A stretch of 64,000 nucleotides of DNA from JASGCL01 sp965203915 (GTDB lineage Bacteria > Pseudomonadota > Alphaproteobacteria > JASGCL01): positions 620,001 to 684,000 of the forward strand of contig OZ241918.1 in assembly GCA_965203915.1 (NCBI GenBank). Reading direction: 5' to 3'. Within the stretch, counting starts at the first letter, position 1; each line of letters opens with the position of its first letter. Of this stretch, positions 38,101 to 45,059 are shown one piece after another. Under the pieces are notes generated by a model. It searched no databases. It saw only the letters and a program-made list of their open reading frames with translations, and was not told the DNA's origin. The position numbers were made by a program, and so were the translations under genes.

Positions 38101-38357
38101 GCGGGCATATTGTGTTTGACGCCGATGGGCAGAATGTGAATTTGCATGCTTTGAACGATGGCGGTGGTTTAGCAACTTCTGACCAAATTAATTTGCTGGC
38201 TGGTTCGAACTACGGCATTGATGGCGACTTTGCCAAACCAACCGATCTGAATTTGAACTTGGCCTCCGACCCATTGCATCAAAACATCGCGGGGGCATTA
38301 ACCTTCGACCAATTCCTCGCCCTCCTCGGCGGCAGTCAGCATATCAGTTTTGTTTAG
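29121..38357 (+). CDS. Giant cadherin-like repeat protein 4 (3,078 aa, intact)
   Basis: The frame is uninterrupted from MDYSWKNAGGGG to SQHISFV, with no signal peptide. The sequence is a series of diverged cadherin-like repeats, several preceded by an aromatic insert such as FQWQLQPFWGQNS. Some repeats have the DxNxxA or AAxDxDxGAxV form typical of calcium-binding linkers. A non-cadherin insertion at about 35,663-36,220 is related to the one in giant gene 3 (xSHPATGxVxExY and AAGSVIxGxGxxxxxxxGxY). The last ~190 aa, from about 37,784, are the shared C-terminal module. Same inferred role as the paralogues; no export genes are adjacent. Confidence 0.88.
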   Translation: MDYSWKNAGGGGSLIKENTPAGAVLATFVAQDPWAGDAFYYTLSGADAWAFSIDLYGRLYLKYDRDYEGDTWRPNRQFSVIVNAYNDAGAWQAATPFILSVANVIEAPTFQRQQQPIGYNVWSQADTPMYVNVVENNAAGMQVGKFLALDKETGGKVNYSLAGRDSSYFSIDNSGRLFLVSSLNYEDASHSKKYYGVAVKATSLDGIAVSNLFVVSLQNNSNEFAWTNNPIGLDISETAALAGASLANFDIGAVDGSNPVIEGGNDSWYWLTNGDTWAFEIDGKTGVLRLKYQLDYEGVNSWRPDHRFSVVVNAWRNGGDNISQLFVLTVADVNEAPVFQWQLQPFWGQNSAGAWNNWAAASDTRYLNIAENNAGAGSQVAKFQAVDPDIGARVTYDVVGTDAAYFSIDSNGRLYLASNLDYESAHAGKVYSVVVTAKSTDASPAITNLVVITLGNVDDNATAWNVSPTTGIAVNETTGITNTVVRPTLESLANFSAVDADGQTVKYALSGDSWMFSIDGNGVLYRTRNVDYETNQRQFSVTVWAWGAKNTGGITNEGAGIGKLFILTINNVNEFTTGFTWAQQPMWGQNSAGAWNNWAAASDTRFVNVSENNAVGVAVGQFAATDGDGVAVNYSLSGADAGYFSINNNGTLSLISRLDYESAHAKNYSVTVTATSIDGSAAVNSLFVVSLQDNTKEFGWVGNNLTGVAISETAALVGVTVADFNIAALDNGPSFVEGTGSGYWLADRVADNWAFNINQQTGVLKLVFERDYESEHSWRPDHRFTAVVGAWRDGGGTMTQVFVLTVADVNEAPAFQWQPQPLWGQDSKGGWNNWAAASDTRYLNITENNIVGLQVAKFQAVDPDIGARVTYSLGGADAAYFTINANGALSLKSSLNYEDSNHADKVYSVVVNAKSTDGGSDFASNLVVITLNNDPNEFGWINRPRGIILSETATLPGTVIADFNIGPQDNSDPFVEGINSGYWLTGGDASLFNINSYGRLSLKQTIDYDTTGVWWQDRDRQWHNPDHRYSVVVNAWNGSAPTVNQVFIITVTNVNDNPTNFAWAQQPLGVNQWRNAANGPISVNVNENNAIGMAVGQFAATDGDWAMVTYSLSGADAGYFNINNNGTVTLISRLDYEDSAHTAKNYSVVVTATPTDGSSAVISLFVLSLNNVDDNPTAWSSTPITGIAVDEKIGITKMVTLGVASAIATFKALDADGQFVNYALDGTDKWMFSIDGNGVLYRKYDADYETNNRQFSVTIWTWGSPGNGATTWGAGISQLFVLTVADVNEAPVFKWQEQPFWGQDSTGVSNLGWSNASSAIFVNALENNLVGADVAKFLAVDNDAGARVNYSLSGTDANYFTIDSNGRLYLQSSLDYEDSVHTAKNYSVIVQAISTDGGPMVSNLVVVNLQDSVTEFKWGTTTKLLTEVSEASALAGLTVADFNLTGTTITEGVNAGYLLDNRLADNVLFTIDAKTGILRLAYNRDYEGDNTWRPNHQFTAVVTAWHSGDANISQVFILTVGNVNDNPTLFQDQGQPLWGYDANGVSNRGYAKAGAAVVVNISENNAVGMQVAKFKAVDGDVGALVNYSLSGTDANYFSIDSNGRLYLQSSLDYESTSRVGKTYSVVVQAASNDGSPSINNVFVVSVQNNNNEFGWTAAPSAISFAYGTDIAAISLADFNIGAVDGSASFSEGGPNSAYWLTGADATLFNIDAKTGILKLAQPRDYGLDDTWRPTHNFSVVVNAWHAGAAANISQMFVLSVKTDAVWAARTPSGFISENNTANLLVAQFSAFDNAANLQMTYSLSGTDANYFSLDKVSGNLILKSSLDYDDTTHPAKYYSVIVKASSVGGISIVDSFVLSVGNLNDNPVIFTSATGAVSLRLSENNVAGIQVADFAATDRDAGAVISQYKIIGDDSNYFTITNNGALILKSALDSENPNHRAQYYSVVVQAISSDGSMASNIFVLSLDNVNDNPLRFVSATAATVVNVDENNAAGLQVGNFAAQDADVGATVSGYSLTGADSNYFSIINNGLLILKSSLDAEDANHSQTFYSIGVIATATDGSAVSSSFILSLGNVNDNGVTFVSATAPVSIFVSENNAINAEVANFGASDGDVGETIINYALFGADKNFFDIDNAGRIRLRYSLDYEDTKHTRYYSVGVLAVSSDGNSALNSFVFSVADVNEPVQWSNANSHPATGSVAETYGKVAYVSPGQSYPADLVVPASSFDYSQGKTLDTAAEPVHYVGSLIRLPFSLVIRGTADKQARVVLYNDDATYTQRGGASDGAQATGSAAYSYTLAAGSVIAGYGIFDRGAGGYLKADNMNGLTIPANTRILDINEQGDYFLVNITGAQNFFFTAADPDGTPVSYSLMGVEASNFSIVSDFNNIRGVGRLFYNGVLDYDGTSITHTVTVVASSGGHSTSQLFVLSVTNVNDEQTYWVLHPSRAIIVETSATAGLSIAHFQANDYDRPPPGDNATQITYGLSGADANLFSINSSGDLSLRTTLPSPVVKSLYTVIVLAGGVYGGAPIGYWGQQSLRSEIFVLSVQNINDQATSWVQRPASAIISENNGAGITVANFVVTDADGAGVSYWLTGVDNNLFSMSTSGRLHVVSALDYEATYNGHNGRVFSVTVNAIGVDGGAGVGAGAVAITQLFVLTVSNVDDNATVWSSTPATGIAIDEKSGVAGAPALATVVSIADFGAMDADGQIVNYSISNTSDSWAFSINSSGVLFRKNDFDFESIALGQYFGPRQKFSVTVNAWSTPGNGITTNGAAISQLFVLTINDVNEPTNFSSTPSTGIAVSENNVVGLTVGSFRAFDGDGVAVTYSLGGTDATYFSIDTNGNLKLRSVLDFEDSAHTAKNYSVVVQATSTDGGATISSAFVLSLGNVAGASHADHTAYIDGTTATHAVNVGGIIGHDDAGNIDYANVQFHGVNYTDKVITHNVAPDGLQSTTVDYVVRGISDLESLRISFNGFTDTDGSQRNHWFFVQDDATDHSGHIVFDADGQNVNLHALNDGGGLATSDQINLLAGSNYGIDGDFAKPTDLNLNLASDPLHQNIAGALTFDQFLALLGGSQHISFV

Positions 38358-38556
38358 GCGAAGCTGCAGCCTATCCATTATATCATTCACGGTTATAAAT
38401 TTTGTGCCACGGTGTGGGCTCAAATTCCTTTTATGGCAATAAAATTTTTGCTTGCAAAATCTTTTTGCAAAAGATAGAGAAGAGCAATAGAAATAAGGCT
38501 CATTATAAAAAAAGAAAAATTCTCTCATAAATAACCATGAATGGTAGGGCAAAATA

Positions 38557-40329
38557 ATGGAAAAAAATACTAACAGATCTGGCAAACAACGCACCATGCG
38601 GGCGGTCGTCATTGGTGGCGGCGTGAACGGCGTTTCGGCACTTTATCATTTGGCTAAAAAAGGTTGGAAAGATGTTTTGCTTATCGAACGCACCGAATTG
38701 ACCGCGGGGTCAACATGGCACGCGGCGGGGTTGTTGCCATTGTTTAACATGAGTTATTCGGTTGGTCAGTTGCATCAATATTCGGTCGAATTGTATAAAA
38801 GATTGGAAAAAGAAACGGGGCAGGAGGTTGGTTTTCACCAAACGGGTAATTTGCGATTGGCGCGGGTGCGCGACAGGTTGGATGAATATAAAAATTATCA
38901 ATGCACCGCCGAAACCATCGGGGTGGAATGTCATATCATTGGGGTTGATGAAATTAAAAAACTTTGGCCATTGGCCAACATGGATGGTTTGATTGGCGCC
39001 CTGTGGCACCCCACCGACGGGCATATTGCCCCGGTCGATGTTACCATGGCCCTGGCGAAGGGCGCACGGGCGTTGGGCGCGACCATTGAACAAAATAAAA
39101 TGGTGGTGGGGATAGAACGCACCGATTCCGCCGAATGGAAAATTATAACCGAAACCAAAGATGGCGAACGCGAAGAAATTTTGTGCGAACATGTTATTTG
39201 CGCCACGGGTAATTACGCGCGCCAAACCGCGTTGATGGTTGGGTTGCAAATTCCCGCCATTCCCGTTGAACACCAATATATTGTTTACGATGTTGACCCC
39301 GTGTTAAAAAAATACCGCGAAGCGGGCAATAAAGAATTGCCCATTTTGCGCGAACCCGATGCCCAATATTATTTCCGTGAAGAACGCAATGGTTGGATTT
39401 TAGGGCCATATGAACGCAACGCCCCCGCACGATTTGTTGACGGCGTTGACCCAGGTTTTGAAAAAGATTTGTTCCCTGGCGATTTGGACCGTTTGTTACC
39501 GCATGTCGAGGCCGTGATGCACCGCGTGCCGTCGTTAGAACATGTTGGGGTGAAAAATGTTGTGAATGGTCCTATTTCCTACGCGCCCGATGGCAACCCC
39601 ATGGTGGGTCCCGCCTTTGGCTTGCCCAATTTTTGGATATCGGAAGGCCATAGTTTTGGCATCACCGCCGCGGGTGGCGCGGGGTGGCAATTGGCACAAT
39701 GGATTGTTGATGGTCAACCGTCGGTCGACATGATTGGCGTTGACCCACGGCGGTTTGGCGTGGTGTCGAAAAAATTTACCAAAATTAAAAACGAAGAAGC
39801 CTACGAACATGTTTTTATTATTCATTACCCGCACGAAGAAAAACCAAAGGGTCGCCCCGCGAAAACCATGCCCTGTTATCGCGACATGGCGGATGCTGGC
39901 GCGGTGTGGGGACAAAATTTTGGCTGGGAACGGCCGTTGTATTTTTCAACTTCCGACGATACCAAAAAAGACGATTGGTCTTTCCGCCGCCCCAAATGGT
40001 TTAACACCGTGGGGAATGAAGTGCGCAAAATGCGCGACGAAGTGGGGTTGATGGAACTTTCAACCTTCGCCAAATATATGGTCGAGGGGCGGGGGGCGCG
40101 GGCCTTCCTCGACCACATGGTCGCCAATGCTATTCCAAAATCGATTGGCAAACTTAATTTGTGTCACGCGCTTTATCCGACGGGTTCTATCCGCGCCGAA
40201 TTCACCATTTTGCGTTTGCCCGACGGTCATTATGGCGAACGTTTTTATGTGGTGGGGCCGTCGCGCACCCATGACATCGACTGGGATTTCTTACAAAAAA
40301 ATCACCCGAAGGATGGCTCGTTTTCTTAA
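38557..40329 (+). CDS. Dimethylglycine/sarcosine dehydrogenase-like flavoprotein, N-terminal part (frameshifted)
   Basis: The N-terminus has a Rossmann FAD-binding motif (VVIGGGVNGVSALYHL, about residues 16-31) followed by GSTWHAAGL, whose His is the site of covalent FAD attachment in the dimethylglycine/sarcosine dehydrogenase family. The oxidoreductase domain runs to about residue 400 and the start of a GcvT-type folate-binding domain follows. The frame stops at 40329 because TTTT at 40321-40324 has one T fewer than needed; one added T gives SFFLTDMTTTNGV and rejoins the next entry. The intact protein would be about 828 aa, the usual family length. Expected chemistry is oxidative N-demethylation of a methylated glycine with transfer of formaldehyde to tetrahydrofolate. 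Confidence 0.85.
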   Translation: MEKNTNRSGKQRTMRAVVIGGGVNGVSALYHLAKKGWKDVLLIERTELTAGSTWHAAGLLPLFNMSYSVGQLHQYSVELYKRLEKETGQEVGFHQTGNLRLARVRDRLDEYKNYQCTAETIGVECHIIGVDEIKKLWPLANMDGLIGALWHPTDGHIAPVDVTMALAKGARALGATIEQNKMVVGIERTDSAEWKIITETKDGEREEILCEHVICATGNYARQTALMVGLQIPAIPVEHQYIVYDVDPVLKKYREAGNKELPILREPDAQYYFREERNGWILGPYERNAPARFVDGVDPGFEKDLFPGDLDRLLPHVEAVMHRVPSLEHVGVKNVVNGPISYAPDGNPMVGPAFGLPNFWISEGHSFGITAAGGAGWQLAQWIVDGQPSVDMIGVDPRRFGVVSKKFTKIKNEEAYEHVFIIHYPHEEKPKGRPAKTMPCYRDMADAGAVWGQNFGWERPLYFSTSDDTKKDDWSFRRPKWFNTVGNEVRKMRDEVGLMELSTFAKYMVEGRGARAFLDHMVANAIPKSIGKLNLCHALYPTGSIRAEFTILRLPDGHYGERFYVVGPSRTHDIDWDFLQKNHPKDGSFS

Positions 40330-40334
40330 CCGAC

Positions 40335-41042
40335 ATGACCACCACCAACGGCGTGTTTATTTTGGCGGGGCCAAAATCGCGCGATGTGTTGCAAGAATTG
40401 GCGGATGCTGATTTGTCGAACGGGGCTTTCCCCTGGCTTTCGGGGCGCGACATACCCGTTGGGTTTTGCCCCAATGTGCGGGCGTTGCGGGTTAACTTCG
40501 TTGGTTCGTTGGGGTGGGAATTGCATCACCCGATTGAATATCAATTGCACCTGTATCGTGCAATTATGGATGCTGGCAAAAAACATAACATCGGGCTGGT
40601 CGGCATGCGCGCCATGGAATCGATGCGGTTGGAAAAAACCTATCGCCTGTTTGGCACCGACCTTAATGCTGAAAATACTATATTGGAGGCTGACCTTGGC
40701 CGTTTTGTTCGCTTGAACAAGGGAAATTTTGTGGGGCAAGAGGCTTTGGTGAAGCAACAGGCGGCGGGCGTGCCACGCAAATATGTCACGATAGAAATTG
40801 ACGCGGCCGACGCCGACAGTTTTGGTAACGAACCAGTGTTTATTGGCAACGAAGTGGTGGGTCGCGGCACGGCGGGCGGTTATGGTCATTATGTTAAAAA
40901 ATCGTTGATGTTGGGTTATGTCAATACCCAACATGCCGCGGTTGGCACCAAATGCAAAGTGCGCATATTGGGCGAATTACGCGACGCCAAAATTGTCGCC
41001 GAGAGTCCGTATGACCCCGAGAACAACGCCCTGAGGGGGTAG
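40335..41042 (+). CDS. Dimethylglycine/sarcosine dehydrogenase-like, GcvT C-terminal part (after frameshift)
   Basis: This holds the rest of the aminomethyltransferase-like domain: ILAGPKSRDVLQELADAD, NFVGSLGWELHHP, GMRAMESMRLEKTYRLFGTDL and KGNFVGQEALVKQQ, all typical of GcvT/DMGDH tails. It ends with the C-terminal barrel (GRGTAGGYGHYVKKSLMLGYV). The ATG at 40335 is internal to the original gene and has no clear ribosome binding site. On its own the fragment would lack the flavin domain. Sequence error or recent pseudogenisation are both possible. Confidence 0.82.
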   Translation: MTTTNGVFILAGPKSRDVLQELADADLSNGAFPWLSGRDIPVGFCPNVRALRVNFVGSLGWELHHPIEYQLHLYRAIMDAGKKHNIGLVGMRAMESMRLEKTYRLFGTDLNAENTILEADLGRFVRLNKGNFVGQEALVKQQAAGVPRKYVTIEIDAADADSFGNEPVFIGNEVVGRGTAGGYGHYVKKSLMLGYVNTQHAAVGTKCKVRILGELRDAKIVAESPYDPENNALRG

Positions 41043-41145
41043 GTTCTTTGCGCGTGGATTTTTCGACAGACGGCAATTTGCTGTTCGCAAGATATTTGCA
41101 AACGCCCTATAAATCGTTTATTAAATAACGTGGGGCAATGGGACA

Positions 41146-43671
41146 ATGGCAAAGAAAAAAATATTAGCAGAGAAGAACACGACACCAAGTCGTAATGAAA
41201 TGAAAAGCAGAGCCTTGGCATTTCAAAAAAGGTGGCAAATTGCTTCTAGTGAGTCTTCTGATAAACAAACTTTTTATAATGAATTTTTTAATATATTTGG
41301 AATTGATAGAATAAAAGTTGCTGTCTTTGAACAGCAGGTTGAAAAATTAAACAACCGCCGTGGGTCTATAGATTTGTTTTGGCCAAAAAAACTTTTGGTG
41401 GAGCATAAATCAAAAGGCGTTGATTTGAAGAAAGCGGTTGAACAGGCTTATGACTATTGCCTTAATATTGAAAATGATTTGTTGCCTGAATTTTTGTTGG
41501 TATGTGATTTTCATGAATTTCGGTTAATAGAAATTGCTAATAAGCAAAAATATTATTTTACATTGCCAGAATTGCATGAAAAATTGAATCTATTTAATTT
41601 TATGACCGATTATAAAAAACAAAACATCGCCGAGCTTGATCCAATTAATTTAAAAGCGGCAGAACGCATGGGCGATCTTTATGATAATTTAAAAAATGAT
41701 AACGCTTCACAAAAAGATTTAGAATTATTTTTGGTGCGTGTGCTTTATTGTTTGTTTGCCGATGATACAGATATATTTAAGAAAAAGATATTTCATGATT
41801 TGATTGATAAAAAAACAAGGAGTGATGGTTCGGACGTTGGCGACAGATTAGCCCATTTATTTCAAACCTTAAATACGCCAAAAGAAAAAAGACCCAGCAC
41901 TTTAGATTTTGATTTAAATGACTTTGATTATATCAATGGTAAATTGTTTGCGGACACGATTAACATTTTATCTTTCAGCACATGGACAAGAACATATTTG
42001 ATAAATTGTTGTTCGTTTGTTGAATGGCGAAAAATATCGCCCGCTATTTTTGGTTCGTTATTTCAAGCGATTGCTGATAAGAAAAAAAGACGAAGCACGG
42101 GCGCGCATTATACATCGGAAAAAAATATTTTGCGCACCATCAAACCATTGTTTTTGGATAATCTGTATCAAGAATTTGAAGAAGCGAAAGGAAATAAAAA
42201 ACAGTTAATCGATTTTCATAACAAATTGGCGGGGCTAAAATTTTTTGACCCCGCTTGCGGTTGTGGTAATTTTTTGGTGGTGGCTTATCGCGAATTGCGC
42301 AAATTGGAATTAGAAATTTTAAAAATTTTATATAAGGGGCAAGACAATGTCGACGTTAACAATTTATCAAAAATCGATGTTGATAGTTTTTATGGCATAG
42401 AATTAGAAGAATTCCCCGCCAACATTGCTTCGGTTGCCATGTGGTTAACCGACCATCAATCTAATTTGGAATTGTCAGAAACCTTTGGTCATTACTACGC
42501 GCGTATTCCATTAAAAAAATCGGCTAAGATACATCATGGCAATGCCCTAACCACCGATTGGTCAAAAATTATCGACCCAAAAACATGTTCCTACATCATC
42601 GGTAATCCACCGTTTATTGGTGCTCGCCAAAAAGATGGTATGCAATCGAAAGAAATGGAAGATATATTTTCAGGAATAAAAGATTGGGGTAATTTGGATT
42701 ATGTAACAGCATGGTATAAAAAAGCCGCCGAATATATCCATGGCACAAAAATTAAGGTAGGGTTTGTTGCCACCAATAGCATTACACAGGGTTTGCACGT
42801 TGGTATATTATGGAATAATTTAATCAATCAACATGGTATTACCATTCACTTTGCCCATCAAACCTTTGCTTGGTCAAATGAAGCCAAGGGTAAGGCGGCA
42901 GTTTATGTCGTTATCATCGGTTTTGCCAATTTTGATAGTGATAAAAAAACTCTATATGAATATGATGATATTAAGGGCGACCCAAATGAAATAAGATTTA
43001 ATGGTAATATCAATCCTTATTTGATTGAAGGGAATAATACCTTCATTTCCAAGCGCTCTACGCCGCTTTGTGATGTGCCAGAAATGTATACGGGTAATAA
43101 ACCTATAGATGATGGCAATTATATTTTTGATAGCAAAGAAAAAGAAATTTTTATCCAGAAATATCCTAAGGCTGAAAATTATTTTTATCGTTATGTTGGT
43201 GCAGACGATTTAATCAATGGTTTAATGAGGTTTATTTTATTGACACCTAAAATGTCGCCAAGTGAGATTAATAATATTAGAGGCATAAAAGACAGGGTAG
43301 AATATGTAAAGATTTTTAGAGAAAACAGCAAAAGCCAGCCCACAAGAGATTTTGCAAAAAAACCTTCAAGGTTTCATATAGAATTTATTCCTGACAGTGA
43401 ATATCTAGCGATACCCGTTACTAGCTCTGAAAGACGTAAATATATTCCTATAGGTTATTTGCCACCAGAATTTATTCCTAGTGTAGATATAAGAATTGTG
43501 CCTAACGCCACCCTCTATCATTTTGGTATTTTAACTTCGGCCATGCACATGGCGTGGGTGGCGCAAGTTTGTGGACGATTAAAATCAGATTTCCGTTATT
43601 CAAAAGATATTGTTTATAACAATTACCCATGGCCAAAAAACCCGCCCGCCGACAAAATAAAAAAAAATTGA
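41146..43671 (+). CDS. MmeI-like fused type II restriction-methyltransferase, main part (frameshifted near 3' end)
   Basis: The N-terminal nuclease motif D76-x9-E86-x-K88 (IDLFWPKKLLVEHKSKG) has the spacing described for MmeI. A helical linker follows, then N6-adenine methyltransferase motif I FDPACGCGNFL (about residue 367) and motif IV GNPPF (about residue 486), then a target-recognition region (MYTGNKPIDDGNYIF). It would cut and methylate DNA from one polypeptide. The frame breaks at a run of nine A at 43659-43667; dropping one A restores the 68-aa tail that follows. The intact length would be about 916 aa, close to MmeI. Codons ending in A or T are far more frequent than in neighbours, suggesting acquisition by transfer. 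Confidence 0.88.
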   Translation: MAKKKILAEKNTTPSRNEMKSRALAFQKRWQIASSESSDKQTFYNEFFNIFGIDRIKVAVFEQQVEKLNNRRGSIDLFWPKKLLVEHKSKGVDLKKAVEQAYDYCLNIENDLLPEFLLVCDFHEFRLIEIANKQKYYFTLPELHEKLNLFNFMTDYKKQNIAELDPINLKAAERMGDLYDNLKNDNASQKDLELFLVRVLYCLFADDTDIFKKKIFHDLIDKKTRSDGSDVGDRLAHLFQTLNTPKEKRPSTLDFDLNDFDYINGKLFADTINILSFSTWTRTYLINCCSFVEWRKISPAIFGSLFQAIADKKKRRSTGAHYTSEKNILRTIKPLFLDNLYQEFEEAKGNKKQLIDFHNKLAGLKFFDPACGCGNFLVVAYRELRKLELEILKILYKGQDNVDVNNLSKIDVDSFYGIELEEFPANIASVAMWLTDHQSNLELSETFGHYYARIPLKKSAKIHHGNALTTDWSKIIDPKTCSYIIGNPPFIGARQKDGMQSKEMEDIFSGIKDWGNLDYVTAWYKKAAEYIHGTKIKVGFVATNSITQGLHVGILWNNLINQHGITIHFAHQTFAWSNEAKGKAAVYVVIIGFANFDSDKKTLYEYDDIKGDPNEIRFNGNINPYLIEGNNTFISKRSTPLCDVPEMYTGNKPIDDGNYIFDSKEKEIFIQKYPKAENYFYRYVGADDLINGLMRFILLTPKMSPSEINNIRGIKDRVEYVKIFRENSKSQPTRDFAKKPSRFHIEFIPDSEYLAIPVTSSERRKYIPIGYLPPEFIPSVDIRIVPNATLYHFGILTSAMHMAWVAQVCGRLKSDFRYSKDIVYNNYPWPKNPPADKIKKN

Positions 43672-43690
43672 ATCCATCGCCCAAAGGATT

Positions 43691-43897
43691 TTGGATATTC
43701 GCAAAAAATATGAAAATAAAAACACCCTTGCCGATTTGTATGACCCCAACACCATGCCCGCCGATTTATTGCGCACCCACCAAGAATTAGACAAATTGGT
43801 TGATGATTGCTATGACCCCGCTGGTTTTGCCAGCAACAGCGATCGCCTCACCCATTTATTTAATTTGTATGAAGAATATATAAAAAATAAAAATTAA
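43691..43897 (+). CDS. C-terminal tail of the MmeI-like enzyme (after frameshift)
   Basis: The residues TLADLYDPNTMPADLLRTHQ followed by LDKLVDDCYDP are the standard C-terminal segment of MmeI-like and related class I DNA methyltransferases. The frame is open upstream into the poly-A run (IESIAQRILDIRKKY), so this is the end of the preceding gene and not a separate one. Confidence 0.85.
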   Translation: MDIRKKYENKNTLADLYDPNTMPADLLRTHQELDKLVDDCYDPAGFASNSDRLTHLFNLYEEYIKNKN

Positions 43898-44115
43898 TTG
43901 TTGCAACAATGGGGGCAAAATTCGACTGCGCTGAAATATTGTTTTTTTGCTTCCGCCATAGCTTCCTCAGGACTTTTTTTATAACTAGCATGATAAACAT
44001 CATCCTGCATGTGGGGGCAACCTTCCCGATGCAATAAATGCACGCGCTGCCCCGTGGAACCATCCACAAATGTTTCCTTTTTTTCTATCATGTATGCTTT
44101 GCCTAATCCTGACAT
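43894..44115 (-). CDS. Small Cys/His protein, possible zinc binder
   Basis: This 73-aa protein has CPHM near residue 33 and CPHC near the C-terminus, a pattern that could bind a metal ion. It has no signal peptide or membrane segment. Its stop overlaps the end of the restriction-methylase tail by four bases in convergent orientation. I do not recognise the family. The composed sequence and two matched CPH motifs favour a real gene. Confidence 0.6.
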   Translation of the reverse strand: MSGLGKAYMIEKKETFVDGSTGQRVHLLHREGCPHMQDDVYHASYKKSPEEAMAEAKKQYFSAVEFCPHCCNN

Positions 44116-44330
44116 ATTTTTTTCATACCCTTGATTCTGTTATCAGGCAATATCTATTTCACCAATGACCGCCATTTGTTGCCGATGGTTTTTATAGCGA
44201 TAGGGCGCAACCAACCCATAAAGGCAAAAACACCACGCGCGGCGCGTGCGGGCGGTTGCAATTTTTAACCAATGGGCTTATAGATACAATAATCAAATAT
44301 AGCATTATTCCAATAAAATATAGCAACATC

Positions 44331-45032
44331 ATGGCAAAGAAAAAAACCATAGCTGGAAAAAAATTGACTTCTGCGGCGCGCTCATCGCCCAGCAACCAAC
44401 CCACGGGCGGCGCCATGGCGGGGCTGGCAACCCAATCGCTGTTGGTGGATATTCATTACGCAACCTTGGTCGATAGGTTTTTAAAATTTATCCGCCGTTA
44501 TCAACAATGGTTGGTGGCGGTGGTCGTCGTCGCCCTGGTTATAAGCTTGGCGGTGATAAGTTGGAATTTTTATCAGCAATCCCAAGCAAAAAAAATAAGC
44601 GAAGAATTTTATGCCTTGCTCGGTGATAAGGAAATTGCCACCCACCCCGATAAGTTGGTCAATTTCGCCGTCAACCACAGCAAAGGCGCAGGGGCGGGTT
44701 ATGGCGCATTGGCCAGCGTCATGGCGTTGCAATTAATCGAAAAAAACAAAAATGATGCCACGCAAACCAATTTAAAAAACACCATCGATAAAGCCGTGGC
44801 GCAAAATCCCTATTTGCGCGACGTGGCGGCCTTGCGTTCGGGCGATGAAAAAACATTGCGCGCCCTTACCGTGGCGGCGCAAAATTCGTCGATGATAAAT
44901 TTGGCCCTGGCCGACCGCTTAACCGCCGCGGGGAAAAAAGACGAAGCAAAAAAAACGTTACAAACCATCGCCATCAACAACCAAAATAATTTGCTTGGTT
45001 TGTTGATGTTACAAATTTTACCCAATTATTAA
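44331..45032 (+). CDS. YfgM-like membrane-anchored TPR protein
   Basis: I chose the ATG at 44331 (MAKKKTIAGKK) over an earlier in-frame ATG at 44256 because the earlier part has no typical composition. The protein has a basic N-terminus, one membrane segment at about residues 63-82 (WLVAVVVVALVISLAVISW) and a periplasmic alpha-helical TPR-like region (ALADRLTAAGKKDEAKKTL). In many proteobacteria this family lies directly before bamB, as here with a 27-bp gap, and works at the Sec translocon with periplasmic chaperones. Confidence 0.75.
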   Translation: MAKKKTIAGKKLTSAARSSPSNQPTGGAMAGLATQSLLVDIHYATLVDRFLKFIRRYQQWLVAVVVVALVISLAVISWNFYQQSQAKKISEEFYALLGDKEIATHPDKLVNFAVNHSKGAGAGYGALASVMALQLIEKNKNDATQTNLKNTIDKAVAQNPYLRDVAALRSGDEKTLRALTVAAQNSSMINLALADRLTAAGKKDEAKKTLQTIAINNQNNLLGLLMLQILPNY

Positions 45033-45059
45033 TTCACCAAACTTCATCCATCGAACAAT

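Noticed and set aside
1..38357. RTX toxin genes
   Set aside because: No GGxGxDxUx nonapeptide repeats were found; the repeats match cadherin-like motifs instead.
40329..43671. Recoded TGA/TAA stops or programmed frameshifting as a general feature
   Set aside because: Other genes (for example trmD with TGA) end normally; the breaks lie at homopolymers or repeats, which makes indels more likely.
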